A stretch of 64,000 bases of DNA. Origin: Luscinia megarhynchos (lineage: Eukaryota > Chordata > Aves > Passeriformes > Turdidae). Shown piece by piece: positions 48,301 to 60,300 of this stretch. Position 1 is the first letter of the stretch; each line of letters opens with the position of its first letter. Made by a program: the position numbers and the translations under genes. The notes below the pieces were generated by a model. That model did no database searches, was not told the origin of the DNA, and was given only the letters and a program-made list of their open reading frames with translations. Location: positions 11,262,906 to 11,326,905 of the forward strand of contig JAPFBE010000002.1 of the NCBI GenBank assembly GCA_034336665.1, in the 5' to 3' direction.

Positions 48301-51300
48301 CAACTCTCATATGACTTACAGTTGTGTTACCATGTAGAAGAGGCTGAAGTGGATAGGATTGTCTTAAGAGGCAGGTGAATCACTAAAGAACTTTTATTTT
48401 TTTCATCAGATGATGAGGAGTAAAGTTCCATTTAGGGCACTCTGAGATTTCCTTAAAATTGTACAAATGAGTGAATCTGGACTTGGTGTAATAGTGTTAC
48501 AGTGGTCTTCATTTCTGACCTCTAGTGACTCATTGAAGTTAGCAGAGCAGAACTAGTAAACCCTCTGATATCCAAAGGCCATAAGCTTTAAGCAGGAAAC
48601 ATAAGCTCCTCCAGCAATAAAATTAGGCCTGCTTCATGGGTTCATGCTACTAATACAGTGGTATTACAGATCTAAGTGCTGAGTTAGTTTTTATAATGCT
48701 TTTAAAACATGAGTGGGTCATGGCACTTAAGCAGGGATGATAGTGGTTTTTGATCATGATGTGCAGCAGGATAAAGTGGATAAGGTGTTCTGTTCTCAGA
48801 ATCCTTGCGTCTGATAATTAGAAAAATAAGTTAATTACTTAAAATCCAATATATAAATCAGGATGCACCTGTTCTCTATTTACAAGGTGCACCTGTTTTC
48901 TATTTATGCCAACTAGTTTGATCAGTTGAGACTAAAGGGGCCTTGGTTTCTTAAGAACAAACTGGGTTCAGTTGGAAAGTTTAAACAGGCTATAAATTCA
49001 GCATTCCCTGGGTTTGCCTCCCTTTGCCAGAGGAAAGAGGAGATTGATCAATGTTAGCTGACTTGCTCTAAATTCCACAAGATTTTGCAACCAGCAAGTA
49101 TCTCTTGCTGTAAAAGTGGTAATTTATTGCTGTTACTATAGGGAAGAAAAATGCAAGCAAATAAGAAAGTTGCGTGAAACCTCTGACAGCTGCAGTTCTA
49201 GAAGGGGATGACTGATGTGTGGAGAGCAGCAAGTCATAAGGAGCAGATAAAGATTTCAGGTAAATGGAAGGAGCCTCCTGGTAAAAGCCCTGGTCCTCAT
49301 GGTGGATTTAAGATGCCCCAATAAGATACTGGGAGGGCAAGAGAGCAGGGTAAAAGCTGTGCAGGAAGTTTCTGAAGGGTGCTGATAACTCCAAGAAGGT
49401 TATTGCTTTGAGTTGCTTCCAGGAGGCTGAGAAGGAGAGAGACACACCCTTGCAGGAAACAAGGGATTATTTAGGGATGCAGGCATGAGGCAGAAGCTCC
49501 TAAGAGGGGCAGGAATAAGTGGGGAAGCAGGGATACAACCATGGGCTGCAGTAGAGCAGTCTTTTTCCTGTTGTGGGATCTGTTTGGAAGGATTGCCCTG
49601 GAATTAAGTGGGGGCCATGACAGCAGGTTGCTTTTTGAGACCACCTCCTATAGAGTCAAGGTAGACTATGACTTTTATGATTGCCTAAGTTGGTCTGGAG
49701 TGTGTTGGCACAAGTGAGAAGAGAATAGAACTCCTCTTTATGTGTATAGAAGAACACATGACAACAGAACAGGTGCTGTGACAAGCTGAAAATTAGGTAT
49801 TATTTCTGCAAGCAGACTTGATGATGGGAGACTTGTTTTAAAAAGTTCCTACCATGCACACCTCGAAATGAGTATAATTGACATGGGGGTTTAGGTGAGA
49901 GAAGTAGATACTTGTTTTTTTCTTAGTATGCAAAAAGCATGTATATATGTACATATGAAGAGTATGATACCAAAGTAGACTGTCTCTGCTAATAAAATTT
50001 AGTTACATTCTGTCATGCACTAAAGCTGCAGTTAGTTCTAGCAAAGGGCAATAGCTGAGCTGTTCTTACAAAATTAAAATTAAGGACACCCAACCACTGC
50101 TATACTAAACTCGTCTCCCATATTTCCTTCCATCTGCTAGGGGAAACTTGCAAGCATCTTATAATTACTGCCTGTGTAGTGTGATGGAAATCAAGCCACA
50201 CCAAGAACCTGCAGTAGCTCTGTGCTCCACCGTATTTGTGCACTTTAGGTGTGGAGTAAGACTTAAAACTTGTTTTCATTGCATTTTGCTGTCTAATGGA
50301 AGACCCATTAGTGTGGGACTAATCTTTAGCCAGTTGTCAGGATACCTGCTGACTGAACTGCTTATGTGTTGTGCCTTAGAGGAGTTATAAAACTTCGAGT
50401 TCACCTAAATTATGTGTCACATCTGAGCAAGTTAGTTCTCTGTCTCTAAGGGATCATGAGAGTACCATTTTATGAAAGTTGAGATTTTACATCCTGCAGC
50501 TGTGATAAATATATATGGCCACTTTTTGTAGCTCTCTACTTCGATTTTCCCACCCCAGCCAGAATATAAAGATTTTGCTTTCTCTTTTTACACTGACCGT
50601 AGTTGGGAGTTTACTGTGAAGTGAAATGGAGAGAAACCTATTTTTCACAGTGACACAGAGGAGTCATTCTTGTGTGCTCTTTATATTATGCTAACATTAT
50701 GCTAGCCCAGCCACTGAAATTCCAATAGAAAGGCTGAGGAATGATCTTGCTGTTTTCAGTGCAGAAGGGATGAAACTCCAAAGCTGGGTCAGTCTTTAGC
50801 CACAGCTGATAATGATGCTGAAGAACTGATAAGACAAGTGTAGTTAGAAGGTGATTGGGATGTGGTCTGTGAGCAGAGCTGTAGAAAACATGTTAATGGG
50901 ATAACATCAAAATCTGTCCATGACATGTATTGAGAAATGGCTCTAAAGGCTCTCTATTAATGTAAAGAAAGAATCTGAGGAAGCAGAAGGCTTTCAGAAA
51001 CTGCCAAAGCTTAAGCAACCTTTATTTCCTAGGTGGGAATCCTTTGAATTTAGACATGTGTGGAGAAATGAACATGACCAGTGGTTTTGGCAAATAGTTT
51101 TCCCTGGCCTTCTCTAGAATCAGCTTCAGTCAGACACATCTCCTCTCCCTTCCTAGTCTTCACTTCCCTTCCTTTCACTACAGATTATGCTCAGTTGCTT
51201 TGATGAGGAAACAGGTGGCACAGAAGTTTGGAGTCAGTGCATGGCAGTCTCCTCCTTGCCACTTGTCCTTTCTCTTTTCTGTCACTGTTCCTTCCTTTTT

Positions 51301-54300
51301 GTTTCATCTGCACTGGTGTGAGCTTCTCTGGGGGCCTCATTTCCCCTGGAGGTGGCATGGAGCATGTTTCCACAAGCATGTATCCAGCCCTGTGCACAAT
51401 AATGTCTGCTTCCAGATGTTTCCTCTCATGTATCCTGTTGTGCATCCCTCCACATCCTCCTGTGTCCCCTGCCCACAGTGGCCTTTGCCCTTTTTTCACT
51501 GGGTTTGAGAGGTTGCAGTGTTGGTGCATGGTGGCTTGATTCCACCCACTGCCAAACCGACTGGGACCACCAGTGTGGCCCCTGCAGCCAGTGCTCTGCC
51601 ACCTAAGCCCTGACAGGTATGCCTAACACAAATTTTCATCTTGGTTTCAAGTTTTTCTGGTTTAGGAACTTTATTTGTGACACTAGTGAAATAGAAGCTG
51701 TCTGTGATATATTCTCGTGATAGTATTTCCTTCTTATGTGTTTCTTTCTCCAGCAAGCAGACATTTTCATCAAATCTCATACAGATTGTTTAGCATATAT
51801 TTGTATTTCCTTCTGAAAAATGTTGGTTTTTGAAAACTAAATTTTGTTATGAAGGAAATCTTAAATTTTCACACTGGATTAAAAATGCCAAGAGGTCTCC
51901 AAACAGTTTTTTCATTGGTATATAATCCAAACAACCTCTCAAACTGTGTTGTTTTTGTATAGGTTATGAAAATATGAAGGTCTTAAAATCATGCTTGCTC
52001 CTAAGCGTAATGAATTGCCCTGTTTATTGCACATTATACAATGTTTTCCTATCATCCTCTGGGATCTGCCACGGCAATTTTGTATCTCTGTTCCTGATCT
52101 GTGCTGACACACTCCCTTCTGCAGCTTCCAGACAAAGCTGTTTCGACAAGCCAGACAGAGCAAGGTGGTAAAAATGTCCTCAGGTGCTGTGTTCTTTGAG
52201 CAAGGACCTGCACAGAGATTTTAAATAAACTGAGAAACCAACCAAACACAGACCTCTGGAGTCTGTGCCCTTGGAGCATCCTTATCATAAATGCAGTCAG
52301 ATGCAGGGAGTTTCCATGTGTGATTTGGAAGAGAGAATATGGGAATTGTCATTTAAGTGAGTCACCTGACTGTTTGGTTTACATCAGAGTTCAGAGAGAT
52401 CTTATGGAATGTCACTCTCTGGCATGTCAATAACATGAGTGCATTCAGAAATCTGTACAGGGTATATGCTGTCCTGCTGCCCAGAACAGAAATTTGCAGT
52501 GCTACCCATCCTTGAAGTGAAATATCTGCAAAGAATTAATTTCCTTTTAAAAATTTCCAGTTAGCTGCTGATCTGCTAAGCCAAGTAAGGTTTTTCAGGT
52601 CTTAGTGAGAGTCTAGCTGCTGCTATGTTGATGCTGCAATATTTCAAACATTTACTCAATAGCTAAGGCCTTAATTCTTGTGCTTATGTATTTGCAGGGA
52701 TAATGGTGCAGTCAAAATGCATAAATCTTTACCTGAGAAGCTTTAAGATGGTTGACAGTCTTTATGTGATGGTGAGCCTTTTAGTGTATGATTGGCTTGC
52801 CTTCAGATTCATATTTAAGGCTTAGAACACAGTTGAATATCATAAATGTTCATCTCTTGTTTTGGCTTTGAGGTCCTGCAGAAGCTGAACAGTTCTGTAT
52901 AGTCAAAAATAGATTGACTTGATCCACAGAGGATGTATAAAACCCCTGAAAGATGTTTAGATATTTCGATTTACCTTTCCTTGTATTTTGAAGTCTGTAC
53001 TTTATGTTATGTGATTGTTTTTATTTTCTGTTGGAATTCTCAAGATATTTGCACTGAAGTCAAACCCAGAGAACTGGAGCATGGGGGCTCTCACCGTTGG
53101 TGTGTTTGTATTGAGCAATAGTGGCTGTAAAAAAAGAGCAAAAGCAAACAACCCACAAAGCTCTACCAGCAGAACTGCCTATTGGACTCACTCCCAGAAA
53201 AGATTCTTTTCTTTAACTTTCACTTTCCAATCTGGAATTTAGATTAATCTTGCCTTCCACATCTGTTCCAGCAAATCTCTCAGTAATAGTCTTTGTCTGA
53301 GAACTTAATTTCTGATGTTGTCCCTACCCCAATTGTCTGCTAACATTTATAGTTTGTCTTTTTGGCTGTGGCACCGCTTCAGATGATCAGTGCCACAGGG
53401 CACCTTTTTTGACTGCAGTGTCTAGCCTAGACTTGCTGACTGATTTTTGGTGCCACTGCAGAAGAGGCACCCTGGAAAGGTACGTTTGAGGTGACTTTGT
53501 CTCCATCTGTCCTACAAAGCCATGATGGCTGCTTTTCAGCTGCTGGATTGGCAAAGGATGAGAAGAGAGAAGCCAGAGGACGCTCAGGAAAGTAGACCTC
53601 CCTCAAATTCAGAAGGCAAAAGAACACTGTGTTTTGCCCAAGTGTGGGAAGAAAGTCCTTTATAAAGATATGAGGGGTGGAGTGAGTATGTAAAGAAGAC
53701 CTATCTGGAAGGGAAAACCTTTTGTCAAGATAGAAAGCAGGATGGACTTGAGGCTCTCCCTGTACATGATGCTGTCAAGGGTGAAATTCCTGAAGGCACT
53801 ACTTTAGGGGAGCAGCCATCCCTGATCCTGCTATCAGTGCCCAGCTGCTCAGAGAGTGCTATCTGCATGTGGAGCAGAGCTGGAGGTGTGACCACAAAGG
53901 TGCTTGTGTTGCCTGTGTTAGGAACTCACCCAAAAGTGCAGCTCTTGGTGTTGTCCTCGGCATCCTCAAGGGTGGGCAGCCACAGTCCCTGACACTGCAC
54001 AGGGATCTTCTCTTTGTGTCCATTGTTGGAGGTTGAGTTGGAGTTGCAGATGGCTTCCATGCTCTCTGTTTCCTTGCTGGCTGGGAATGAACAGTTCCTG
54101 GCATTGCTTTCATGTTCCCAGCTGCAGAGGGAGCTTTTTCTCCTGTCCAGAAGGCAGGGCTGCTCTTATTTCCTAGGGAGGCAAACTGCAAAGGGGAAGT
54201 AGAACACCTGAAATGCAAAGAGTAGAGAATTGGGACTGTTCAGCCTTGAGCAGAGAGGGTTCAAGGGGACTTTACAGATGTGTATAAATAACTCTGATGG

Positions 54301-57300
54301 GTTTGAAAAGGATCCTCTCAGTGCTGTTCAGTGGCAGGACAAGATACAATGGACACAAAATTAAATACAGGGAGTTATATTTACATCTTTTTTCTTGTGA
54401 GGATAGCCAAACACTGGAGGTTTTCCAGAGAGATGGATTCTCTGTCCTTGGAGGTACTCATAACCTGACTGAACTTGGTCCTGAGCAGTCTGCTGTAGCT
54501 GACCCTCCTTTGGGGGCAGGGACTGAACTGGGCTATCTATAGGGGTCCCTTTCCACCTCAGCCATTTGTGGTATAAGTGTACACTTTGCCAACCTTCATA
54601 ATCCTATTCTTCAGTTAATAGACAATGTACAAATAATAGTATTTTGCTGTACCTTCACATGCTAAACACAGTAGCCATAATTGGAAAAATGCTTTTCCCA
54701 TATCATTAGATCAGAAATAAGTAAGAATATTAAGGAAAACCTGCTGGGCAATGTGTTGTTGAAAGGCAAGATTAACCAAGTGCTGAGTTATTCATGCCAT
54801 ACCCTCCATGTCCTTTGCTGCAGTTCTGGTTTACTAATAAGATGAGGCAATTCTGCTTGGTGCCTGAAGTAGAGACATGTAGGGTGTTTTATTACTGTTG
54901 AGGAGATAAAAAGGCATGGGCAACTTGTGTACTGAGCAGAGGTAGTAAGAAGCAAGGACTGTTATGTTTGTGTATGGCACAAAGACAGTAATACCACACA
55001 GACTTTCTGACATTGGCTTTTAAAAGTTTATGACTGTATTTAGACCTGTTGTACTGGTTTTTTTTAAAATTTTTTGATTACTTGCATTCCAGGTTATCTC
55101 ATGACTGTTCTACACCTGAAATTTGGAAAATTATTAGGATTTGTTACAAAGCCTTATTGGGAAAAAAAAAAAAACAGTCCTTGTTCGATGGATATTCTGT
55201 ACATGAATAAGATCTCCTAGTAACATAAATTACTAGGGTCATCCTACATGCTATTAAAAAAACAACATACCCCTAAATCTAGAAATGTGAAAAATGTCTC
55301 GCAACTCTTTTCCTATAATTCCTTTTTGCAGGCTGCTACACCTTCCTCTTCTTCAGATGAACCAAGTTTCTCCCCAGACGTGTCAGAGAAAACCCATACT
55401 CCCACAGTGGCCCCAGAGAACACCACTGAAGGTGGGATCATGCTACTTCCCACTAATACTGCTCCATCTGAGCCCATGCAGCAGTTCACACCACCTGCTA
55501 CTGCTGCTAAAGCAGGTAATGTTTCAACATAGCTGGTGAGCTGAGGGGTACCTGCAGGTTGGACAGAGAGTGGGGATGGCTTTTCTACTGTCAGGTTTCC
55601 AACCTGTTGTTATAAGAGCTCATTCTTTATCCAAATGTTACATAATCCCATTTTAAACCTGTAGACCTACAGTAACCCTGCAAACTCCAGACCCTGTAGT
55701 CACTTAAGTCTGAGGCAAAACTCTGACCAAGTCCACCATTAGTTGGAAATGACAACTCGAGGAAATACAGCCAAGTATACAGCCCAAAAGCAGAGATTAA
55801 GGCCTGTTTTAAGTGATTTAGGTTCTTTTTTTAAGTTGCTAAGCAATACCTGAGGCTTTCTGGAGTTTCAGGATAGTCTCTTCTAGCCATATTGTTATTT
55901 TTGTGTGACTCCTCAGAACACTGTTCCCCCTCAGAAACTCTGCAGTCGAATCCTATCCATAGTTGCCAGGTACCATGCAACAACATTAGGTGGGACCTGA
56001 GGAAGCTCAGCCCTTGACCGTGGAGAGCATGGCCCCCAAATCCTGGGAAAACAAAGTTTTGCTCAAATTTCAAAACTATGAGGACGCTTATCACACTTAC
56101 AGCAGCAGAACAAACGGTTTTATTTTGAAAAGGACTTTTAACCACCATGTCCTCTGTAGTTGTGTTAAATTCTATGTGTGTGTTCGCGTATCTCCTTTCT
56201 CCTCCTGAGTTTCCTACCTCCCTGCACACACTGACAAAGGGTTAAAAGGAAGGAAAGAAGCACAGATGTGTGTTTTTCTGCACTCCTAATGTACTGAGGG
56301 ATGTGGAGAGCCTTTGCTTCTTGGTAGAGAAAGTCTGGTTTGGGACATTCTTGACAGCCTCTACCAAAATGCAACTTGCCAGCCAGGATAGCAGTAGAAG
56401 GCAACAGCAAGAGATGAGCTACAAGAGATTCCTCTCCAAGACAATGAATCATCATTACCATTGACTGTTGACTTGGCAGCTCTTCCTCCTCTTCCTGTGA
56501 AAGAGGAGGTTGAAGGGAGCCCAAAAAGGAGATTGGAAGAAAAAGCTGAGGGGAAGGTTGTGGTGAATCTCACTGTAGGTACTGCTTTATGCAAGGATTG
56601 CCTAGGATTTTTATGTTCTCAGCCAGATTGTCTAGAAAGTCTCAATGACAGTCCCTCTTTCTCTCTTTGGGCTATCACCCTCTTCTAGCCATTTTATTAT
56701 CGTCTCATGTAAAGGTCAAAGTGCAAACCTTCACTCCACAGGTGTTTAGGGACAACTTCTGTGATCAATTGTGAAGCTTTGGGTGAATTGAAGTAGCAGT
56801 GACAGAAAGTGGGCTGTCAGTGTTTTCAATTCATCAATTTTTAGACCCATCAGCTGCCACTGCTGAGTAGCTTCTTTGGCATCTCTTCTGAGTTTGTAAG
56901 TTGGACATTTAGAAACTAGTGAATGCAACCTTCGGAGAACTTCTGTTCTGTGGTTTCCCAATTTTAAAAGTAAGATATTCAAAACATTTGAAATACAGGA
57001 CTAAACAAAGTTTCCCTAAGTTGTGCTTTGATATATTTTTCCTGGAGGCTGTTTTTGTGTACTTGGGCATTTTTTGAAGGAGAAAAGTTTTCACAGACAA
57101 GGACTGGATAGCAAGTGGATTGAATGGATGGACAGTTCAGATAAGAAGTAATCATTTGCCTTGCTGTGCTAGTGAATTTTTTAAAAGAAACACAAAGATG
57201 GACATTGGAACCAGCCCTTTAAGTGCAACACAAACATCAAAGTCGTACTTCTTGCTGAAAATTGAAGTTCTGCTATGCTTTTTTTTATCTTCTATAACTG

Positions 57301-60300
57301 TATTTTTTTAAAATTCTTGTGGTTCCAATTACTGAGAAAAGAACATACTCTTTATGCAGAGCATAGTTACCTCTGATGTAGAAGAATGAGGAGAATGCTT
57401 TTCTCTGAGACAGATGTAGGGAAAACAACACTTCATAGCTGGATAAGGAAAAAAAACTTTGGTTTGGTAAAAGGTGTGGGAATCACAGTCGTGATTAAAT
57501 AGACTTGTTATTTTATAATGCATTAAGGATTTTTTTTAATTGTCACTGCCTGTTCTCTGTAGAGTGCTTGTCAAATTTTCCTTAATCCATTGCAAAATTT
57601 ACATCAGTTCCATCTGTTATAACATAGTGTACTCATCCTGTCTTACATACAGTTAAAGAACTTACTGTGTCTGCTGGAGATAACATACAAGTGATGTTAC
57701 CCAAAAATGATGTTGAACTGAATGCCTTTGCTGTCCCACCACCATCTACAGGTGAGTTGAATGCCTTGGTGGAGATGCACACACTACCAGCTTGCAAATA
57801 CAGACAAATTCTGAGTTATGTGAACATCCACCACTTGGGATAAAACAATTTTTCTCATTTCTAATACTGCCTCTTTTGTGGCTCTAACTGCAGAGAGGAT
57901 TTCCTTTGCTGGATTTTTAAGAGGATTTTTTTTTAAGTGGCTTTTACTTTCAGAACCTGAACTCACTAGTCAGATGGTTCAATGGAAAGCCTGTAATTTC
58001 TACCAAAAGATGATGTGGCCTAGTTTTTAGCATCTTGCTGCAAAGCTCAAGGGAGGCAGGAAAGTAGGTTTTGAATGCAGCATTTGCCTTAAAACTGCCA
58101 GCTTCTGAATTGCAGAGCAAATAAAAGATGTTTCATAAGTAGCTGTGTAAAACATGTTGGCTTCACATGAAGCTGGTTTTTGTGGAGAAGTCGATAATTT
58201 GTGAAGTCCATTACATCCTTGCTGATTTACCAAGTTGCAACACTTTGGGAGTTCAATTTGTGGTCATACTGCTTCATTTTACAGGCTTAAGCAGTAGCAG
58301 TCATGATTTTATACTGCAGCATTTTATCTGATGAGTGGTGAGCTTGATTTCTTTGTTTTCTGGGCGTATCTTTGAACACAAAACTGATTGTTCTTATGCT
58401 GTGTTATTGCTCTTAGAAACAGCCTACACCTATGAGTGGAGCTTAATCAGTCACCCTGCTGACTACAGTGGGGAAATGGAGCACAGGCACAGCCAGACTT
58501 TGAAGCTCTCTCATGTAAGTGAGCTGTAAGCTCAGGCTCATTATGTTTGTGTGGTTCTTTCATGAAATTATAACCTGTGGGAAGGGCACCTTGATTCAAG
58601 GAGTTCAAATGGCTTCAAGCCATCCTGAGTCTCTTCACTTATTTGTGTCACCAAATTTATATCAGTATCTTAGAGTGCTCTAATAATTTTCTAAGGTAGA
58701 GTAAAAATTCCTCTGTGTTTGCTTCATATTCCCTATTTCCAGGCAATGAGTAGTGGCCTTTTTGTATGTATTTATAAAAGTAGTTTGAGGATTCAGACAT
58801 CCAGATTTATTCTTTTGTGATATGATTTTCATATTTAAGCATACTTATTTTGTACAGTTCAATGTGTAACCCTATTTGTTCTGTGTTTGTCTCAGTTATC
58901 AGTGGGACTTTATGCCTTCAAAGTGACAGTTTCTGGTGAAAATGCCTTTGGTGAAGGTTTTGTAAATGTCACGGTCAAACCAGGTAAATCAGTTGACTGA
59001 TATAATTAATGTCTTTGACACAAGTGCAGCATACTTATCAAACAGTCTCTCAGTTGCTGTTTGTCAAGGACATCTGGCTGTCCAGTCATGCTAATGTATT
59101 TCATATCTTGGTTTCTATAAGGGGTTTAAAGGAAGTAGAGCTAAGGGTCTTGCTCACTGTGTTTAAGTGCTCTCTAGTCTTTTCCCCCTGTCCTCAGGCA
59201 AAGCCTGAGATACCATCATGCCAATTTTCCTGCATTTCCTTTCCTTTCATTCACCCAACAGTACATGGATCTGATCTGAATTGTGCCACATAGGAGCACT
59301 GCAGTGGGACTCTGCTGTGTCAGCACGCTGCTTATCAGTAACTTCTTCTTTGCCTTGTCCAAAAAGGACAGCAGATGCTGCAAAGCTGTGTTTCTTAGAT
59401 TTAGCTACTGGGGACTATTGATCTGTAGACTTAACATTAGTTTTGCCTGGGCTTTCACTAATACTCTTTTTTCTTCCCCCCTATCTTTCTTACAGCAGTC
59501 AGAATTAACCAGCCACCTGTTGCTGTTGCTTCACCCAAAGTGCAGGAAGTTTCCTTGCCTACAACTTCTACCTTCATCGATGGCAGTCGTATGTACTGGA
59601 CCATTCTGTGCTTATGTCCTGTATTTTTAGTATACAGTTAGTTACAGCACTACTGTTTGTTAATTACAAGTGAAATTTCTTCTTCTCACTCTTCTCAGAA
59701 GCTCCCTGAATAATGGTTTATTTTGGGAATATGTGTCCAGTTACAAATTATATAAATATATAATATTTATAAATATAAAACACAACCTTGCACTTGGAGT
59801 TGGAGATGCAGTGTGTCAGAGACTGCTGCATCTAGACAGCAGCTACTCTTACAGCTTCTTCCTGTCCTGCCCAGAGAGCCTCTATGCCAGTACAGCTGGG
59901 ACCATAATAGAGGGTTGTCAGATAGGGTGTGATGAGGTGTTGTAGTTACATTTATATTACTGAGTGCAGACAAGTCAGAATATGCAGAGTCTGAGACTGA
60001 TATTATTTTTTTTTCTAATTCGTGTGTGAAGAATTGTTTAGATAAATAATACCAAAAGTAACTTGGTATGACCGTGGTTCATGAAGTTTATTCAACTATA
60101 CTTGTAGAAACAATTGTAGAAAACGAGTTAGGGATGAACGACTCAAGTATTCATTCCAGCAATTATTACAAGAAACTGATTTGGTTTTTCTTTAATGAAT
60201 GTAGAAAGCATAGATGATGTGAAAATAGTGAGTTACCACTGGGAAGAAATTCAAGGTCCCCTGCGGGAGCAGAAGGCATCTGCTGACACACCTGTCTTGC

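Larger units (their letters stand above)
48201..55331 (+). other. KIAA0319: KIAA0319 intron 3
   Basis: A 7.1-kb intron, acceptor TTTGCAG ending 55,331. It contains a CR1 fragment (54,222-54,580). A GC-richer segment at 51,120-51,620 may be part of an old interspersed repeat. If the donor after 48,200 is not used, the frame continues 38 codons to a stop ending at 48,314. Confidence 0.75.

Noticed and set aside
55831..56594. Overlapping 70-130 codon ORFs on both strands in intron 4
   Set aside because: No conserved domain, and none joins to KIAA0319 exons in phase.
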